64,000 nucleotides of DNA from Paracoccus sp. S3-43 (lineage in GTDB: Bacteria > Pseudomonadota > Alphaproteobacteria > Rhodobacterales > Rhodobacteraceae). The translations under genes were made by a program, and so were the position numbers. Position 1 is the stretch's first letter; every line of letters starts with the position of its first letter. The notes below the pieces were generated by a model, which saw nothing but the letters and a program-made list of their open reading frames with translations, had not been told where the DNA came from and ran no database searches. The DNA lies in NCBI RefSeq assembly GCF_029027965.1, contig NZ_CP119082.1, forward strand, positions 352,001-416,000, read 5' to 3'. Shown here in pieces: positions 44,088 through 52,941 of this stretch.

Positions 44088-45010
44088 CGGTCGTCCCCCA
44101 CCCGCAGAAGCCGGAGCTGGATCACGCTGAACACGACGAGGATGGCCAGAAGTGCTATGGACAGCGCCGAGCCGTAGCCGAGCTGGAACGACACGAAGGA
44201 TTGGTTGAAGATGTAGTAGACGACCGAGATCATCCGGTTCTGCGGCCCGCCGCTGGTCATGATGTAGAACTGGTCAAAGGCCAGCACCGAGCCGGTGATC
44301 GACAGGATCAGCGCCAGCGCCAGCGTGCGGCGCATCAGCGGCAGGGTCAGATGGCGGAACCGCTGCCAGGCGCTCGCCCCGTCGATCCGCGCCGCCTCGG
44401 TCACGTCCGAGGGGATCGCCTGCAACCCGGTCAACAGGATGATCATGGTAAAGCCCGCGATCTTCCAGACCACCATCACGATGATGGTCGCGAAGGCATT
44501 GTCGAATGTCGCAAGCAGGTTGGCGCTGCGTCCGGTCGCTCCGAACATGCGCAGGATCGGCGTGAACAGCCCGCTGTCCACATTGGCAAGCCAGACCCAC
44601 AGCAGCGAGGCCGTGGCAAGGCCGACCACCACCGGCAGAAAGAAGATGGTCCGATAGACGGCGACCCCGCGCCGCTGCTTCTCGACGAAGAGCGCCAGCG
44701 GAAAGGCGACCGCGAAGATGGCGATGGTGACGACCACGGTATAATAGGCGGTGAAGCCGAGCGCGGCGAGGAAGCGCGTATCGGAAAACATGCGGGCATA
44801 GTTCCGCAACCCGATCCAGCGCGGCTCACCCAGCAGGGGCCAGTTGTGCAGACTCATCCAGACCGTGAACAGAACGGGGATGACGAAGAACACCGTCACC
44901 AGCGCCACGGCCGGCGCGATATAGAGCAGGCCGGGCCATTGCCGCCCGAAGCGCTTGCGGCGCCGTGGGGGAAGCGGATGCGACAGCGATGTCGCCGCAG
45001 GAAAAGTCAT
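44084..45010 (-). CDS. sugar ABC transporter permease, MalF type
   Basis: A 308-residue permease with a first span around LLYIAPAVALVTVFFVIPVL and coupling loop TEAARIDGASAWQRFRHLTL. ATG 45010 (MTFPAATSLS) is preferred: the upstream frame overlaps a stem-loop and the binding-protein end and has no membrane-protein character. Confidence 0.88.
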   Translation of the reverse strand: MTFPAATSLSHPLPPRRRKRFGRQWPGLLYIAPAVALVTVFFVIPVLFTVWMSLHNWPLLGEPRWIGLRNYARMFSDTRFLAALGFTAYYTVVVTIAIFAVAFPLALFVEKQRRGVAVYRTIFFLPVVVGLATASLLWVWLANVDSGLFTPILRMFGATGRSANLLATFDNAFATIIVMVVWKIAGFTMIILLTGLQAIPSDVTEAARIDGASAWQRFRHLTLPLMRRTLALALILSITGSVLAFDQFYIMTSGGPQNRMISVVYYIFNQSFVSFQLGYGSALSIALLAILVVFSVIQLRLLRVGDDR

Positions 45011-45035
45011 GGCAATCTCGCAGCAGATTGGAGGG

Positions 45036-45057
45036 CGGAAGGCCATCCGGCCTTCCG
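45036..45057 (-). terminator. stem-loop between binding-protein and permease genes
   Basis: A 9-bp perfect stem CGGAAGGCC / GGCCTTCCG with a 4-nt loop in the 64-bp gap. No T-run. Probably an mRNA-stabilising or partial terminator structure, as at 23859. Confidence 0.5.
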
Positions 45058-45074
45058 TGCACGGTCGGTTGCGC

Positions 45075-46310
45075 TCAGGGGGCGCTGTCGAGAATCGCCT
45101 GCATTTCCGACTGGGCGTAGTCGAAGGCGTCATCCACGTCGTCGCCGAAGATGGCGGCGTTGGTGAAGGTTGCCCAGGGCCCGTTGGCGCTGTTGATCAC
45201 GTCGTTGAACACCAGCGTATAGGGTGTTTTCGCGATACTGATCGCCTCGGCGGCGACGTGCAGGCGCGGATCGAGCCCTTCCAGCGTTTCCTCGGCGATG
45301 TCACCCCGGCTGGGCAGCGAGCCGTTCTGCGCAAGGATACGCTGGCCTTCGGGCGAATAGGCGAATTCGATGAATTCCTTCACCGCCTCGAGGCGCGGGG
45401 TGCCGCGCGTCACGATGATGTTGTCCCCGCCCGCGAAAGACGCCTTGCCGCCATCGACGCCGGGGATCAGGGTCACGCCGAAATCCAGCTCGGGATGATC
45501 GTTCACCAGCGATCCGATCTGGAACGCACCCAAGGACTGCTGGCCGATCTTGCCGTTCGTGATCGACAGGAAGTTGACGCCATTGTCGGTCACCGCCCCT
45601 TCGGGGACCAGGTCCTTCTCGACCATGGTGCGGTAGATGTCGACGGCGGCCCGCATCTGCGGCGTGTCGAGCGTCGCGGTCCTGCCGTCCTCGGACAGGA
45701 TGTCGGCGCCCGAGGCCCAGACGATGGGCGCGAAGGTGAAGATCATGCAGCCGCCGCAGCCGCCGCCCGAGAAATAAAAGCCGTAGTGGCCATCGCCCAG
45801 CTTGCGGATGGCCTCGGCATTGGCGGTGATCTCCTCCCAGTTTTCGGGCGCCTTCTCGGGATCGAGGCCGGCGGCCCGATAGAGATCCTTGTTCCAGGCA
45901 AAGATCGAGGTCTCGACCAGCAGCGGCAGGCCGTAGACCGAGCCCTCATAGGTGCCGAGCTTGACGTGGGACGGGGACAGCGTGTCGAAATAAGGCAGCG
46001 AGCGTGCCCATTCGCTCAGATCCTCGAGTTGCCCGGCCGCGGCGAAGGATGGGGTATAAATGAGATCGAGCGAGAGAGCGTCGGGCGCCTGCCCACCGGC
46101 GGCGGCGGCGGCGTATTTCTGAACCAGTTCGGCAAAGGGGACTTCCGTCACCGAGATCTGGTTCTCGTGGTTGGCATTATAGGCATCGGCAAGGGACGTG
46201 AAGGCCGTTCCAATGCCAGTGCGCACCCACATGTCGATGGTCTCTTGTGCGACACTCGCCGAGCCAAGGCACAGTGACGCAACGGTCGACATCGCAAACA
46301 GTCTGAACAT
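45075..46310 (-). CDS. sugar ABC transporter substrate-binding protein
   Basis: A 411-residue family-1 extracellular solute-binding protein with a signal peptide (MFRLFAMSTVASLCLGSASV, cleaved near VAQE). Typical segments are QKYAAAAAGGQAPDALSLDL and LEAVKEFIEFAYSPEGQRIL. First gene of the importer operon, 48 bp after the lacI-type gene in the same direction. An unusual Gly/Cys patch (FSGGGCGGCMIF) lies mid-protein. The linked GH127 enzyme suggests an arabinose-containing ligand. Confidence 0.9.
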   Translation of the reverse strand: MFRLFAMSTVASLCLGSASVAQETIDMWVRTGIGTAFTSLADAYNANHENQISVTEVPFAELVQKYAAAAAGGQAPDALSLDLIYTPSFAAAGQLEDLSEWARSLPYFDTLSPSHVKLGTYEGSVYGLPLLVETSIFAWNKDLYRAAGLDPEKAPENWEEITANAEAIRKLGDGHYGFYFSGGGCGGCMIFTFAPIVWASGADILSEDGRTATLDTPQMRAAVDIYRTMVEKDLVPEGAVTDNGVNFLSITNGKIGQQSLGAFQIGSLVNDHPELDFGVTLIPGVDGGKASFAGGDNIIVTRGTPRLEAVKEFIEFAYSPEGQRILAQNGSLPSRGDIAEETLEGLDPRLHVAAEAISIAKTPYTLVFNDVINSANGPWATFTNAAIFGDDVDDAFDYAQSEMQAILDSAP

Positions 46311-46358
46311 GATCTTCCTCCCTGAAACGCCGGTCTCCCCTCCGGCTGGTCGTCTAGG

Positions 46359-47372
46359 TTACGGCGCCGGTGCCCCTCCACATGACTGGCGGACCACAAG
46401 CCGGCAGGCCATCCGGCGCAGCCCCGGCGCAACTTGCTTTCCCTCGGCCAGCGCCAGAATAAGGCGTCCGGCCTCTCGGCCGAGGTCTTTCAAATTCATG
46501 TCGACGGTCGTCAACGGCGGGCGCGTCGCGGCGGCAACCAGTTCCCAATTGTCGAAGCCTACGACCGAGACCGCCCCCGGCACGTCGACGCCGCGCTCGC
46601 GCAGTGCATCCACGACACCGCGCGCGATCTGATCGTTGCCGCAGAAAATGCCATCCGGCGGCCTTGCCCGATCCTCCCAGATCTGAGCCACCGCCCGGTG
46701 GCCCCAAGCCTCTGACCACTCGCCGTAAAGCACCGGCGCATCCGCGCCCGCCACGTCCCTGAATGCGCCCGCGCGCTCGTGGACCGAAGCAAAGCTTCCG
46801 GGTCCGGTGACATGAACGATGTGGCTGCGGCCGAGCCGCGCCAGCCATTCGACGGCCTCGCGCGAACCCTGGGCATCGTCGGAAACCAGCTGGACGGCAT
46901 CCTCGGGGGCGCCGGTGAAGGCATAGACGACAGGGATAGGCAAATCTGCAAGATCGACGGGCAGCCGATGGTCGATGCGCTTTCCGGTGGCGATGATGCC
47001 GTCGACCTGCTTGTCCAGCATGGCGTCGACATGCACCTTGCCCAGTTCGGGATCGTTCCCGATCGTACAGAGGAAGACCGATACTCCGTGATCGACGAGA
47101 GCCTCGGAAACCCCGGCCATGACAGGCAGGGTGAAGCGGCCATAGGTGTCGTTGGTCAGCAATCCGACCGTAAAGCTACGCCGGCTGATCAGCCCTCGTG
47201 CCAAGGCATTGGGCCGGAAACCAAGCTCGGCGGCGATGCGCTCGATCCGATCCCGCGTCTCCACCGCCATTCGCCCGGTCCCGTTCAGCGCCTTCGAGGC
47301 TGTGGCAATACTTACTCCGGCGGCGTTCGCCACATCGTATATGCGCACACGGGACAAGTTCGGGCTGGACAC
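46359..47372 (-). CDS. LacI-family transcriptional regulator
   Basis: A 337-residue regulator with the LacI helix-turn-helix at residues 10-35 (IYDVANAAGVSIATASKALN, then RMAVETRDRIERIAAELGFR) and a periplasmic-binding-like effector domain. Hinge-helix region is NALARGL. It heads the sugar operon and most likely represses it until the sugar binds. An AAACGTTT palindrome lies 28 bp upstream. Confidence 0.92.
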   Translation of the reverse strand: MSSPNLSRVRIYDVANAAGVSIATASKALNGTGRMAVETRDRIERIAAELGFRPNALARGLISRRSFTVGLLTNDTYGRFTLPVMAGVSEALVDHGVSVFLCTIGNDPELGKVHVDAMLDKQVDGIIATGKRIDHRLPVDLADLPIPVVYAFTGAPEDAVQLVSDDAQGSREAVEWLARLGRSHIVHVTGPGSFASVHERAGAFRDVAGADAPVLYGEWSEAWGHRAVAQIWEDRARPPDGIFCGNDQIARGVVDALRERGVDVPGAVSVVGFDNWELVAAATRPPLTTVDMNLKDLGREAGRLILALAEGKQVAPGLRRMACRLVVRQSCGGAPAP

Positions 47373-47397
47373 AGAGAAATCCTTTTCTCAAGCATGG

Positions 47398-47410
47398 GTA
47401 AACGTTTTCT
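47398..47410. promoter_or_regulatory. putative LacI-type operator
   Basis: GTAAACGTTTTCT, containing the perfect palindrome AAACGTTT (47400-47407), upstream of the lacI-type gene. LacI-family sites usually centre on CG within AA-N-CG-N-TT, which this fits. Suggests autoregulation of the gene and the operon behind it. Confidence 0.5.
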
Positions 47411-47566
47411 CATTTTCGGTCAAGGCGAAATCTGGCCTTGCGCATTCTTTCGTCGAGATGCCGGATCGGGCGATTCCGCTGCAACAATCAAAAAAGTCGA
47501 GGCGCCCTTCGGAAATGCAGCGCAGCAGGCCTTCACCGATCAGCCCCTTCAGCCGCCACCCCATCC

Positions 47567-47778
47567 ATGGATATCTATCGCGGCAAGAACCAGAGCGAGG
47601 AGGAGTTTGGCGCCTACGCCGGGAAGGTGGGCGCGCAGGTGCCTCTAAGCCGCATGGGCAACCGTAAGAAATCGGGTCGGCTGTGCTGTTTCTCGCCAGC
47701 GATTCGTCAAGCTACACGATGGGCGCCGAGATCGCCGTCGATGGACAGGGCGGAGTTGTGAACCATGCTACTGGATGA
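47567..47778 (+). pseudogene. short-chain dehydrogenase C-terminal remnant
   Basis: Reads MDIYRGKNQSEEEFGAYAG and VPLSRMGNRK, then after a frameshift in an A-rich codon pair EIGSAVLFLASDSSSYTMGA and EIAVDGQGGVV to a stop. This is the closing part of an SDR (PLGRMGxxxEIGxAVLFLAS, xGAEIxVDGG). The N-terminal half is absent. Confidence 0.7.
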
Positions 47779-47956
47779 TGATCTGTCCGTCCGTACCCTC
47801 TTCCATGCCGCCGCGCGGCATTGGATGCTTCTTTGCGATCGCAGGGTGCAACGCGGGCTTTCAGCACTGAAAATCATCGTGGCTTCCGACAATTTCTGTC
47901 TCATGCGGATCCCGTAAGGTTCAAGGCGCGCGCTCGTTCCCGAGGAGCGCCCAATT

Positions 47957-49390
47957 TTATCGCCGCAAAAGGATCATATTCAGCATCCTGTCAGCGAGCG
48001 TGCCGAAGGGTGGACGCAGCAGCGCGGCGGCGTTCCATCGGCCCTGCTCGAAAATGCCCTTGGCATGGCTCATCGAGCGGAAGCCCTCGACCCCGTGATA
48101 AGCACCCATGCCGCTCGACCCGACGCCGCCGAAGGGCAGATCGTCCTGCGCGATGTGCAAGAGCGTGCCGTTGACGGTGACGTTGCCCGAGGTGGTCCGC
48201 GTCAGCACCTTGTTCCGGTCGTCCCCATCGGAGCCGAAATAGTAAAGCGCCAGGGGCCGGGGGCGGGCGTTCACATAGGCGATCGCCTCATCGATCCCGC
48301 GATAGCCTACCACCGGCAGGATGGGGCCGAAAATCTCCTCCTGCATGATCCGCATGTCGTCCGTCGCATTCAGCACCAGCGTCGGCGCTAGGGTGTGCGA
48401 GCGCTGGCTTGCCTGCTCGGCGTTGCGCCCGACCGTCCTGATCTGCGCGCCCTTGTCGCGCGCATCGGCGATCAGGCCGGACAGCCGGGCGTGGTGATGG
48501 TCGTTGATGATCGCCGTGTAATCCTGGCTTGCAGGACCGTCCGGATAAAGGGCCGCGACGGCCTTGTCGAAAGCCGTCGCAAAGGCGTCGATTTCGCTTT
48601 CATCCACCAGCGCATAGTCGGGCGCGATGCAGGTCTGGCCCGCATTGGCGAACTTGCCGTAGGCGATGCCGGCAGCCGCATGGTCTATCGGATGATCCTT
48701 GGCGACGATCACGGGCGACTTGCCTCCCAGCTCCAGCGTCACCGGCACCAGATTGTCGCTCGCAGCCCGCATCACCTTGCGCCCGACCGGCGTGCTGCCG
48801 GTGAAAAGCAGGTGATCGAACGGCAGCGCCGAAAAGGCCGCGCCCACGTCAGCATCGCCCGTGACGACCGCGACCTGCTCCTGGGGGAAAACATCGGCGA
48901 GCATCCGCACCAGCAGCTCGCTGGTGGCCGGCGTGAACTCCGAAGGCTTGAGCATCGCGCGGTTGCCGGCCGCGAGCGCGGTCGCCAGCGGCATCAGAGC
49001 CAGTTGGAGCGGGTAGTTCCACGGAGCCATGATCCCGATCACGCCGAGCGGCTGATATTCGACGCGGGCGCGGCCGAAGCGCAGCGGCAAGGCGACATGC
49101 CGGTGCGACGGACGCATGAAGCGGCGCAGGTTCCTGCGCAGATAGTCGATCCCCGTCACAAGCGGGAAAATCTCCATGATCGCCGTTTCGTGGCGAGAGC
49201 GGTGGCCGAAATCCGCGTTCAGCGCGTCCTCGAATTCGCTCCGCCGCGCGAGCATGGCGGATCGCAGGGTTTTCATGTGCTCGCGGCGTTGGGCAAGCGT
49301 TGGCGGACCGGCGCGGAGAAACGCTGCGCGCTGGAGAGCGAGGATGTCTTCAAGCGGATTGCCTGTCTCGATCGTGTCAGTGCTGTTCAT
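47957..49390 (-). CDS. aldehyde dehydrogenase, coniferyl-aldehyde type (CalB-like)
   Basis: A 477-residue NAD(P)-dependent aldehyde dehydrogenase with catalytic Cys in NAGQTCIAPDY, Glu in LELGGKSPVI and MAPWNYPLQLALMPLATALA. The HHHAR and C-terminal SHAKGIFEQGRWN segments fit the coniferyl-aldehyde dehydrogenase subgroup, which oxidises aromatic or long-chain aldehydes. ATG 49390 has GGAGGC upstream; the longer frame runs through the operator region. Divergent from the TetR gene, which probably controls it. Confidence 0.85.
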   Translation of the reverse strand: MNSTDTIETGNPLEDILALQRAAFLRAGPPTLAQRREHMKTLRSAMLARRSEFEDALNADFGHRSRHETAIMEIFPLVTGIDYLRRNLRRFMRPSHRHVALPLRFGRARVEYQPLGVIGIMAPWNYPLQLALMPLATALAAGNRAMLKPSEFTPATSELLVRMLADVFPQEQVAVVTGDADVGAAFSALPFDHLLFTGSTPVGRKVMRAASDNLVPVTLELGGKSPVIVAKDHPIDHAAAGIAYGKFANAGQTCIAPDYALVDESEIDAFATAFDKAVAALYPDGPASQDYTAIINDHHHARLSGLIADARDKGAQIRTVGRNAEQASQRSHTLAPTLVLNATDDMRIMQEEIFGPILPVVGYRGIDEAIAYVNARPRPLALYYFGSDGDDRNKVLTRTTSGNVTVNGTLLHIAQDDLPFGGVGSSGMGAYHGVEGFRSMSHAKGIFEQGRWNAAALLRPPFGTLADRMLNMILLRR

Positions 49391-49404
49391 GTCCGCCTCC
49401 AAAG

Positions 49405-49477
49405 TTGACAGTAGAAACTTCATGGCGTTGACATAAGCTCTGAAAGTAGGCATTGTCAACATATGTTTTCACTGACA
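49405..49477. promoter_or_regulatory. operator region with repeated TTGACA/TGTCAA half-sites
   Basis: Half-sites TTGACA at 49405 and 49428, TGTCAA at 49454 and TGACA at 49473. The second and third form the inverted repeat GTTGACA...TGTCAAC. The stretch lies between the divergent aldehyde dehydrogenase and TetR genes, where a TetR dimer would bind. Confidence 0.45.
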
Positions 49478-49492
49478 ACTTCTGGATCGCCC

Positions 49493-50095
49493 ATGCCCGA
49501 CGCTGCCGACCGCCCCTATCATCACGGCGACCTCAAGCGCGCTGTCATCGACACCGCCATGGCCATGTTGCATGAGGATCGCGGATGGCAGTTCACCTTG
49601 CGCGAGATCGCCCGGCGGGCTGGCGTCAGCCATGCCGCGCCCTACAAGCATTTCGCGGACAAGTCGTCGCTACTGGCGGAAATGGCGCTGATCGGTTTCG
49701 ACCGGCTCCGCGCGGCCTTGACGCCGGATGAGGCGAAGCCGGCCGACGCATTGCGCGATGCGTTCTTTACGATGGCGCGCGCCTATATCCGCTTTGCGAC
49801 CACCAACCCCGGCCTTTACCGGCTGATGTTCAGCGCCGATGCCGGGAAACCTGCGGACGTGCATCTGGACGAGCGGGCGCTTGCCGCCTGCGAACCGCTG
49901 ATCGAGCTGCTGGAGCGTGGTCAGGCCGAAGGGGCACTTCGCCGGCGCGAGGTTCGCGGCCAGATGGCGGCCTGCTGGGGGCAGATGCACGGTCTGGCGC
50001 TGTTGACCATCGACGGCATTCTTCTCCCCGAGAAGGTTGGGGCCGATGCGCTGGACAATGCCCTCATGACGCTTCTGGAGGGGTTGGAGGCGTAG
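49493..50095 (+). CDS. TetR-family regulator
   Basis: A 200-residue regulator: helix-turn-helix WQFTLREIARRAGVSHAAPY followed by KHFADKSSLLAEMAL, and a C-terminal ligand domain of the WHG type (NPGLYRLMFSADAG, MLLTIDG-like region). The start MPDAADRPYHHGDLKRAV at 49493 is preferred over the ATG at 49463 because the latter lies inside the operator half-sites. Likely represses the divergent aldehyde dehydrogenase until an aldehyde or aromatic ligand binds. Confidence 0.88.
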   Translation: MPDAADRPYHHGDLKRAVIDTAMAMLHEDRGWQFTLREIARRAGVSHAAPYKHFADKSSLLAEMALIGFDRLRAALTPDEAKPADALRDAFFTMARAYIRFATTNPGLYRLMFSADAGKPADVHLDERALAACEPLIELLERGQAEGALRRREVRGQMAACWGQMHGLALLTIDGILLPEKVGADALDNALMTLLEGLEA

Positions 50096-50658
50096 CCTGC
50101 CCAAGACTCGCGGCGGGCTCCGAGCCAAGGATATGAGCCTTTTCTCCATGCGGGCCGAGCGCCGCCGATATGTTAGATGGGCTGTCCATTCGTCAAGAAG
50201 GGCGCATACAGGTCCGTGTGATCGGTTGTTCCGGAGGTAGCCCGGCGATCGGGGATGGGAGAGCCCGCCGGACCACTCCCGGGTTCGATCTGCGACGATG
50301 GCGGCATGTGCCGCCTTGGTGCTTTGAGCGCATGCCTCGGGCTGGTCGTGAGGCCCGGTCGCACTGCGATGCAGCGCCGTGAGCCTCTCATCTGGTAAAA
50401 CCCCCGTCGCGGGTCTCGTATTGGACCTGTGAAGATCGACAACGGACGCAGCTTCACAGGTCGTCGGATCAATACTGGCCGTGATCCCTGCAGTATGTCC
50501 AGAGAGAAATGCCCTGCGGACTAGGTCGGCGGCGGCTTGCAGCCAACGAGCCGCAAGGACAACTGCAGAGGGAAAGCAAAGTCATTGTTTCTCCGATTTA
50601 CGCAACTGTTGTATCCTGAATTGCTCCCTGGCGATCTGACGGCCGATGATCCGCGCTA
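50096..50658. other. gap without supported gene
   Basis: About 560 bp between TetR and an IS427-type element. The only protein-like hint is VKIDNGRSFTGRRIN (plus strand, near 50430), reminiscent of a transposase core with DNG, but it is too short to name. No terminator with a T-run is clear. Confidence 0.45.
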
Positions 50659-50730
50659 GAGTCAGGACCCATAAACCTGCTTGAGCGGAGGCGGGCGGCA
50701 TGATTCAAACTCCCAACTGTGGGAGGGGTG

Positions 50731-51078
50731 ATGAGCGAGCTTTACTGGCTGACGGAGGCGCAGATCGGGCGGCTGCGACCTTTCTTCCCGAAGTCGCGCG
50801 GCAAACCGAGGGTCGATGACCGGCGCGTGCTGAGCGGGATAATCTTCGTTCAGCGCAACGGGTTGATGTGGAAACACGCACCGGCCGCCTACGGCCCACC
50901 GAAGACGCTCTACAACCGCTGGAAGCGATGGAGCCGGATGGGCGTGTTCGCCACGATCATGACCGAACTGGCCGCGCAGACCCAGGAAACCGGGATCGTG
51001 ATGATCGATGCTACCCACGCGAAGGCGCACCGGACGGCTTCCAGCCTCGCGGTTCAAAAGGGGGGCGAGGGCGGCTGA
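50731..51078 (+). CDS. IS5-family transposase, first frame
   Basis: A 115-residue frame beginning MSELYWLTEAQIGRLRPFFP with the DUF4096-type N-terminus and the first catalytic Asp in VMIDATHAKAHRT. GGGAGGGG precedes the ATG. Near its end A_AAG_GGG at 51057-51063, in the correct phase, is a canonical -1 slippery heptamer. Confidence 0.9.
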   Translation: MSELYWLTEAQIGRLRPFFPKSRGKPRVDDRRVLSGIIFVQRNGLMWKHAPAAYGPPKTLYNRWKRWSRMGVFATIMTELAAQTQETGIVMIDATHAKAHRTASSLAVQKGGEGG

Positions 51079-51488
51079 TCGGGCGCACCAAGGGTGGGCT
51101 GAACTCCAAGCTGCACGTTCTGGCCGACGCGAGGGGCCGTCCGATCGGGATGTTCCTCTCGGCGGGCCAGACCTCGGACTACATCGGGGCGCGGGCGCTT
51201 CTGTCCTCCATCCCTCAGACAGGGGCGTTGCTTGCAGACCGGGGCTACGATGCTGACTGGTTCCGCAACGCTCTGATCGACATGGGGATTTCGCCGTGCA
51301 TCCCGTCCCGCATCGGTCGCAAAGTTGCTATCCCGCATGATACCGAACTCTACCGCCAGCGGCACAAAATCGAAAACATGTTCGCCCGATTGAAGGATTG
51401 GCGCAGGATCGCAACTCGTTACGATCGTTGCCCGATCCTGTTCCTCTCGGCCTGCGCCCTCGCCGCGACCGTCATCTATTGGTTGTGA
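51064..51488 (+). CDS. IS5-family transposase, second frame
   Basis: The continuation after the -1 shift: LIGRTKGGLNSKLHVLADAR, the second Asp in LLADRGYDADWFRNAL and the Glu region RHKIENMFARLKDWRRIATR. Not expected to be translated alone; the fusion with the first frame is the transposase. Confidence 0.88.
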
Positions 51489-51555
51489 GTCCTGACTCTA
51501 ATCGTTTCAGCACGCAGAGCCGAATATCCTGCTGATAGTTGGGTTGTTGGACAAG

Positions 51556-51730
51556 TTACCATTGCGCTGATATCGTCAGTGCCGTCTGCCGCCCCGCGCT
51601 TTCGGTGACGAAACGCTGTCGTGTCAGGGCAAGGAAATGCTCGTGGAGAGGGGAGAGATCGAAGTCCCTTCGCCGGATGATCCCGATGTTTCGACGATGG
51701 GCATTGTTCCGCGCCGCAGGTTCCCGAGGC
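51556..51730 (-). pseudogene. LysR-type regulator, C-terminal tail
   Basis: Reads NNAHRRNIGIIRRRDFDLSP, then LHEHFLALTRQRF and a stop. This fits the last 40-50 residues of LysR regulators (RxIGIxRRRDRxLSPxxxxFL). The rest of the gene is absent. Confidence 0.45.
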
Positions 51731-51768
51731 GTGTGGTCGAGACCGGAAGGGGATAGGACCGGACCGGG

Positions 51769-52941
51769 TCAGCGCCGGTCCGCCAGGGCATCCCGGCGGG
51801 CATAGCGGCTGCGGGGCGGCAGCCCGCGCGCGGCGAAGTCCCGTGCCAGCCGGTCAAGCGCCGCCCGGAACTCCGGCCCTGCCAGGGCCGGGCCGTGCCC
51901 CGGGATCATCCGGTCCGGCCGCAGGGCCGCAAGCCTGCGCAGCGAACGCCCGGCGGCATCCCAGTCGGTCGTGTAATAGGCGGGCGGGCCTTGCAGATGC
52001 GGGATCTGCAAGGCGGCGCTGCACAGCGACTCCTGGCGCGTGGCGCTGATCGCATCGCCCGCGATCAGGGTGCCGGTGGCGGCGTTCCAGAACGACACAT
52101 GCCCCGGCGCATGGCCGGGCGTATGGATCCATTGCCAGCCGTCCAGACCGGGGATGGTCCCGTCGCCGGGCAGGTCGAACAATCGGTCCGAGACATCGAT
52201 CGGCCCGCGCGGGAACAGGGGCGACAGTTCCGCCATGCTGCCGCCCCCTACCTCGGGCGCGGTCGGCGGATAGGACCGCGTGCCGTCCAGAAAGCCGCGC
52301 TCGGCCCGGTGGGCGTGGATCGGCGCATCCCAGTCGCGCGCCAGGTCCGCAAGGGCGCCGACATGATCGAAATGGCCGTGGGTCAGAAGGATCGCCGCGG
52401 GGCGGGCATCGCCGAAGCGGTCCCGGGCGGCCGCCCGGATGACGGGGCCGGAGCCGGCGATGCCGGCATCGACCAGGAACCACCCCCGGTCCCCCGCGCC
52501 GGCCGGGCCGATGAAGGCGACGTTCACGATGGCGCAGCGCAGCCGGGCCACATCGGGCCCGCAATCCTGCGTCACCGCCGCAGGGGGCAGCGGGACGCCC
52601 CGCGGTCCCGGCGGCTGGGTCAGGGCGGCGGCAGCCAGCGAAAAGGCGCCGTATCCGGTCAGAAAGGCGCGCGGTCCGGCGGCGCTTTCCCGCAGTCCCG
52701 CCGCGATGCAGGCCGCCCCCTGCGCGGCGTCCAACATCCGGTGCTGGTCCAGGTCGATTCCGCCGCCCGGCCCTGGACGATAGCGCGTCGCAAGCGAATA
52801 GGCCGCCACCCCCAGCCCTGCCAAGGCCAGCGGCCGCGTCAGCCTGCCGGGCCAGCCCAGCGCGCGGGGCAGCGCAAGCAGGGCCAGGGCGGATGCGGCG
52901 TCAAGCCGGGCGTGAAGACGGGGCGGGATCATCGGACGCAT
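51769..52941 (-). CDS. membrane domain fused to metallo-beta-lactamase-fold hydrolase
   Basis: A 390-residue protein. Residues about 1-115 are hydrophobic and give roughly four membrane segments (ASALALLALPRALGW, ALAGLGVAAYSLATRY, FLTGYGAFSLAAAALTQ). Residues about 125-380 are a metallo-beta-lactamase fold with the metal motif LLTHGHFDHVGALADL, the later His in HTPGHAPGHVSFWN and the Asp in LIAGDAISA. Likely a membrane-anchored hydrolase of unknown substrate. The start overlaps the patatin gene end by 41 bp. Confidence 0.8.
   Translation of the reverse strand: MRPMIPPRLHARLDAASALALLALPRALGWPGRLTRPLALAGLGVAAYSLATRYRPGPGGGIDLDQHRMLDAAQGAACIAAGLRESAAGPRAFLTGYGAFSLAAAALTQPPGPRGVPLPPAAVTQDCGPDVARLRCAIVNVAFIGPAGAGDRGWFLVDAGIAGSGPVIRAAARDRFGDARPAAILLTHGHFDHVGALADLARDWDAPIHAHRAERGFLDGTRSYPPTAPEVGGGSMAELSPLFPRGPIDVSDRLFDLPGDGTIPGLDGWQWIHTPGHAPGHVSFWNAATGTLIAGDAISATRQESLCSAALQIPHLQGPPAYYTTDWDAAGRSLRRLAALRPDRMIPGHGPALAGPEFRAALDRLARDFAARGLPPRSRYARRDALADRR

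Larger units (their letters stand above)
50659..51498 (+). mobile_element. IS5-family element, IS427-like group
   Basis: An 840-bp element with inverted repeats GAGTCAGGACCCA (left) and GAGTCAGGACTCA (right, reverse-complemented), flanked by TA on each side (50657-50658 and 51499-51500), as expected for this group. Two overlapping frames with a -1 frameshift site encode one transposase. It appears complete. Confidence 0.9.
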
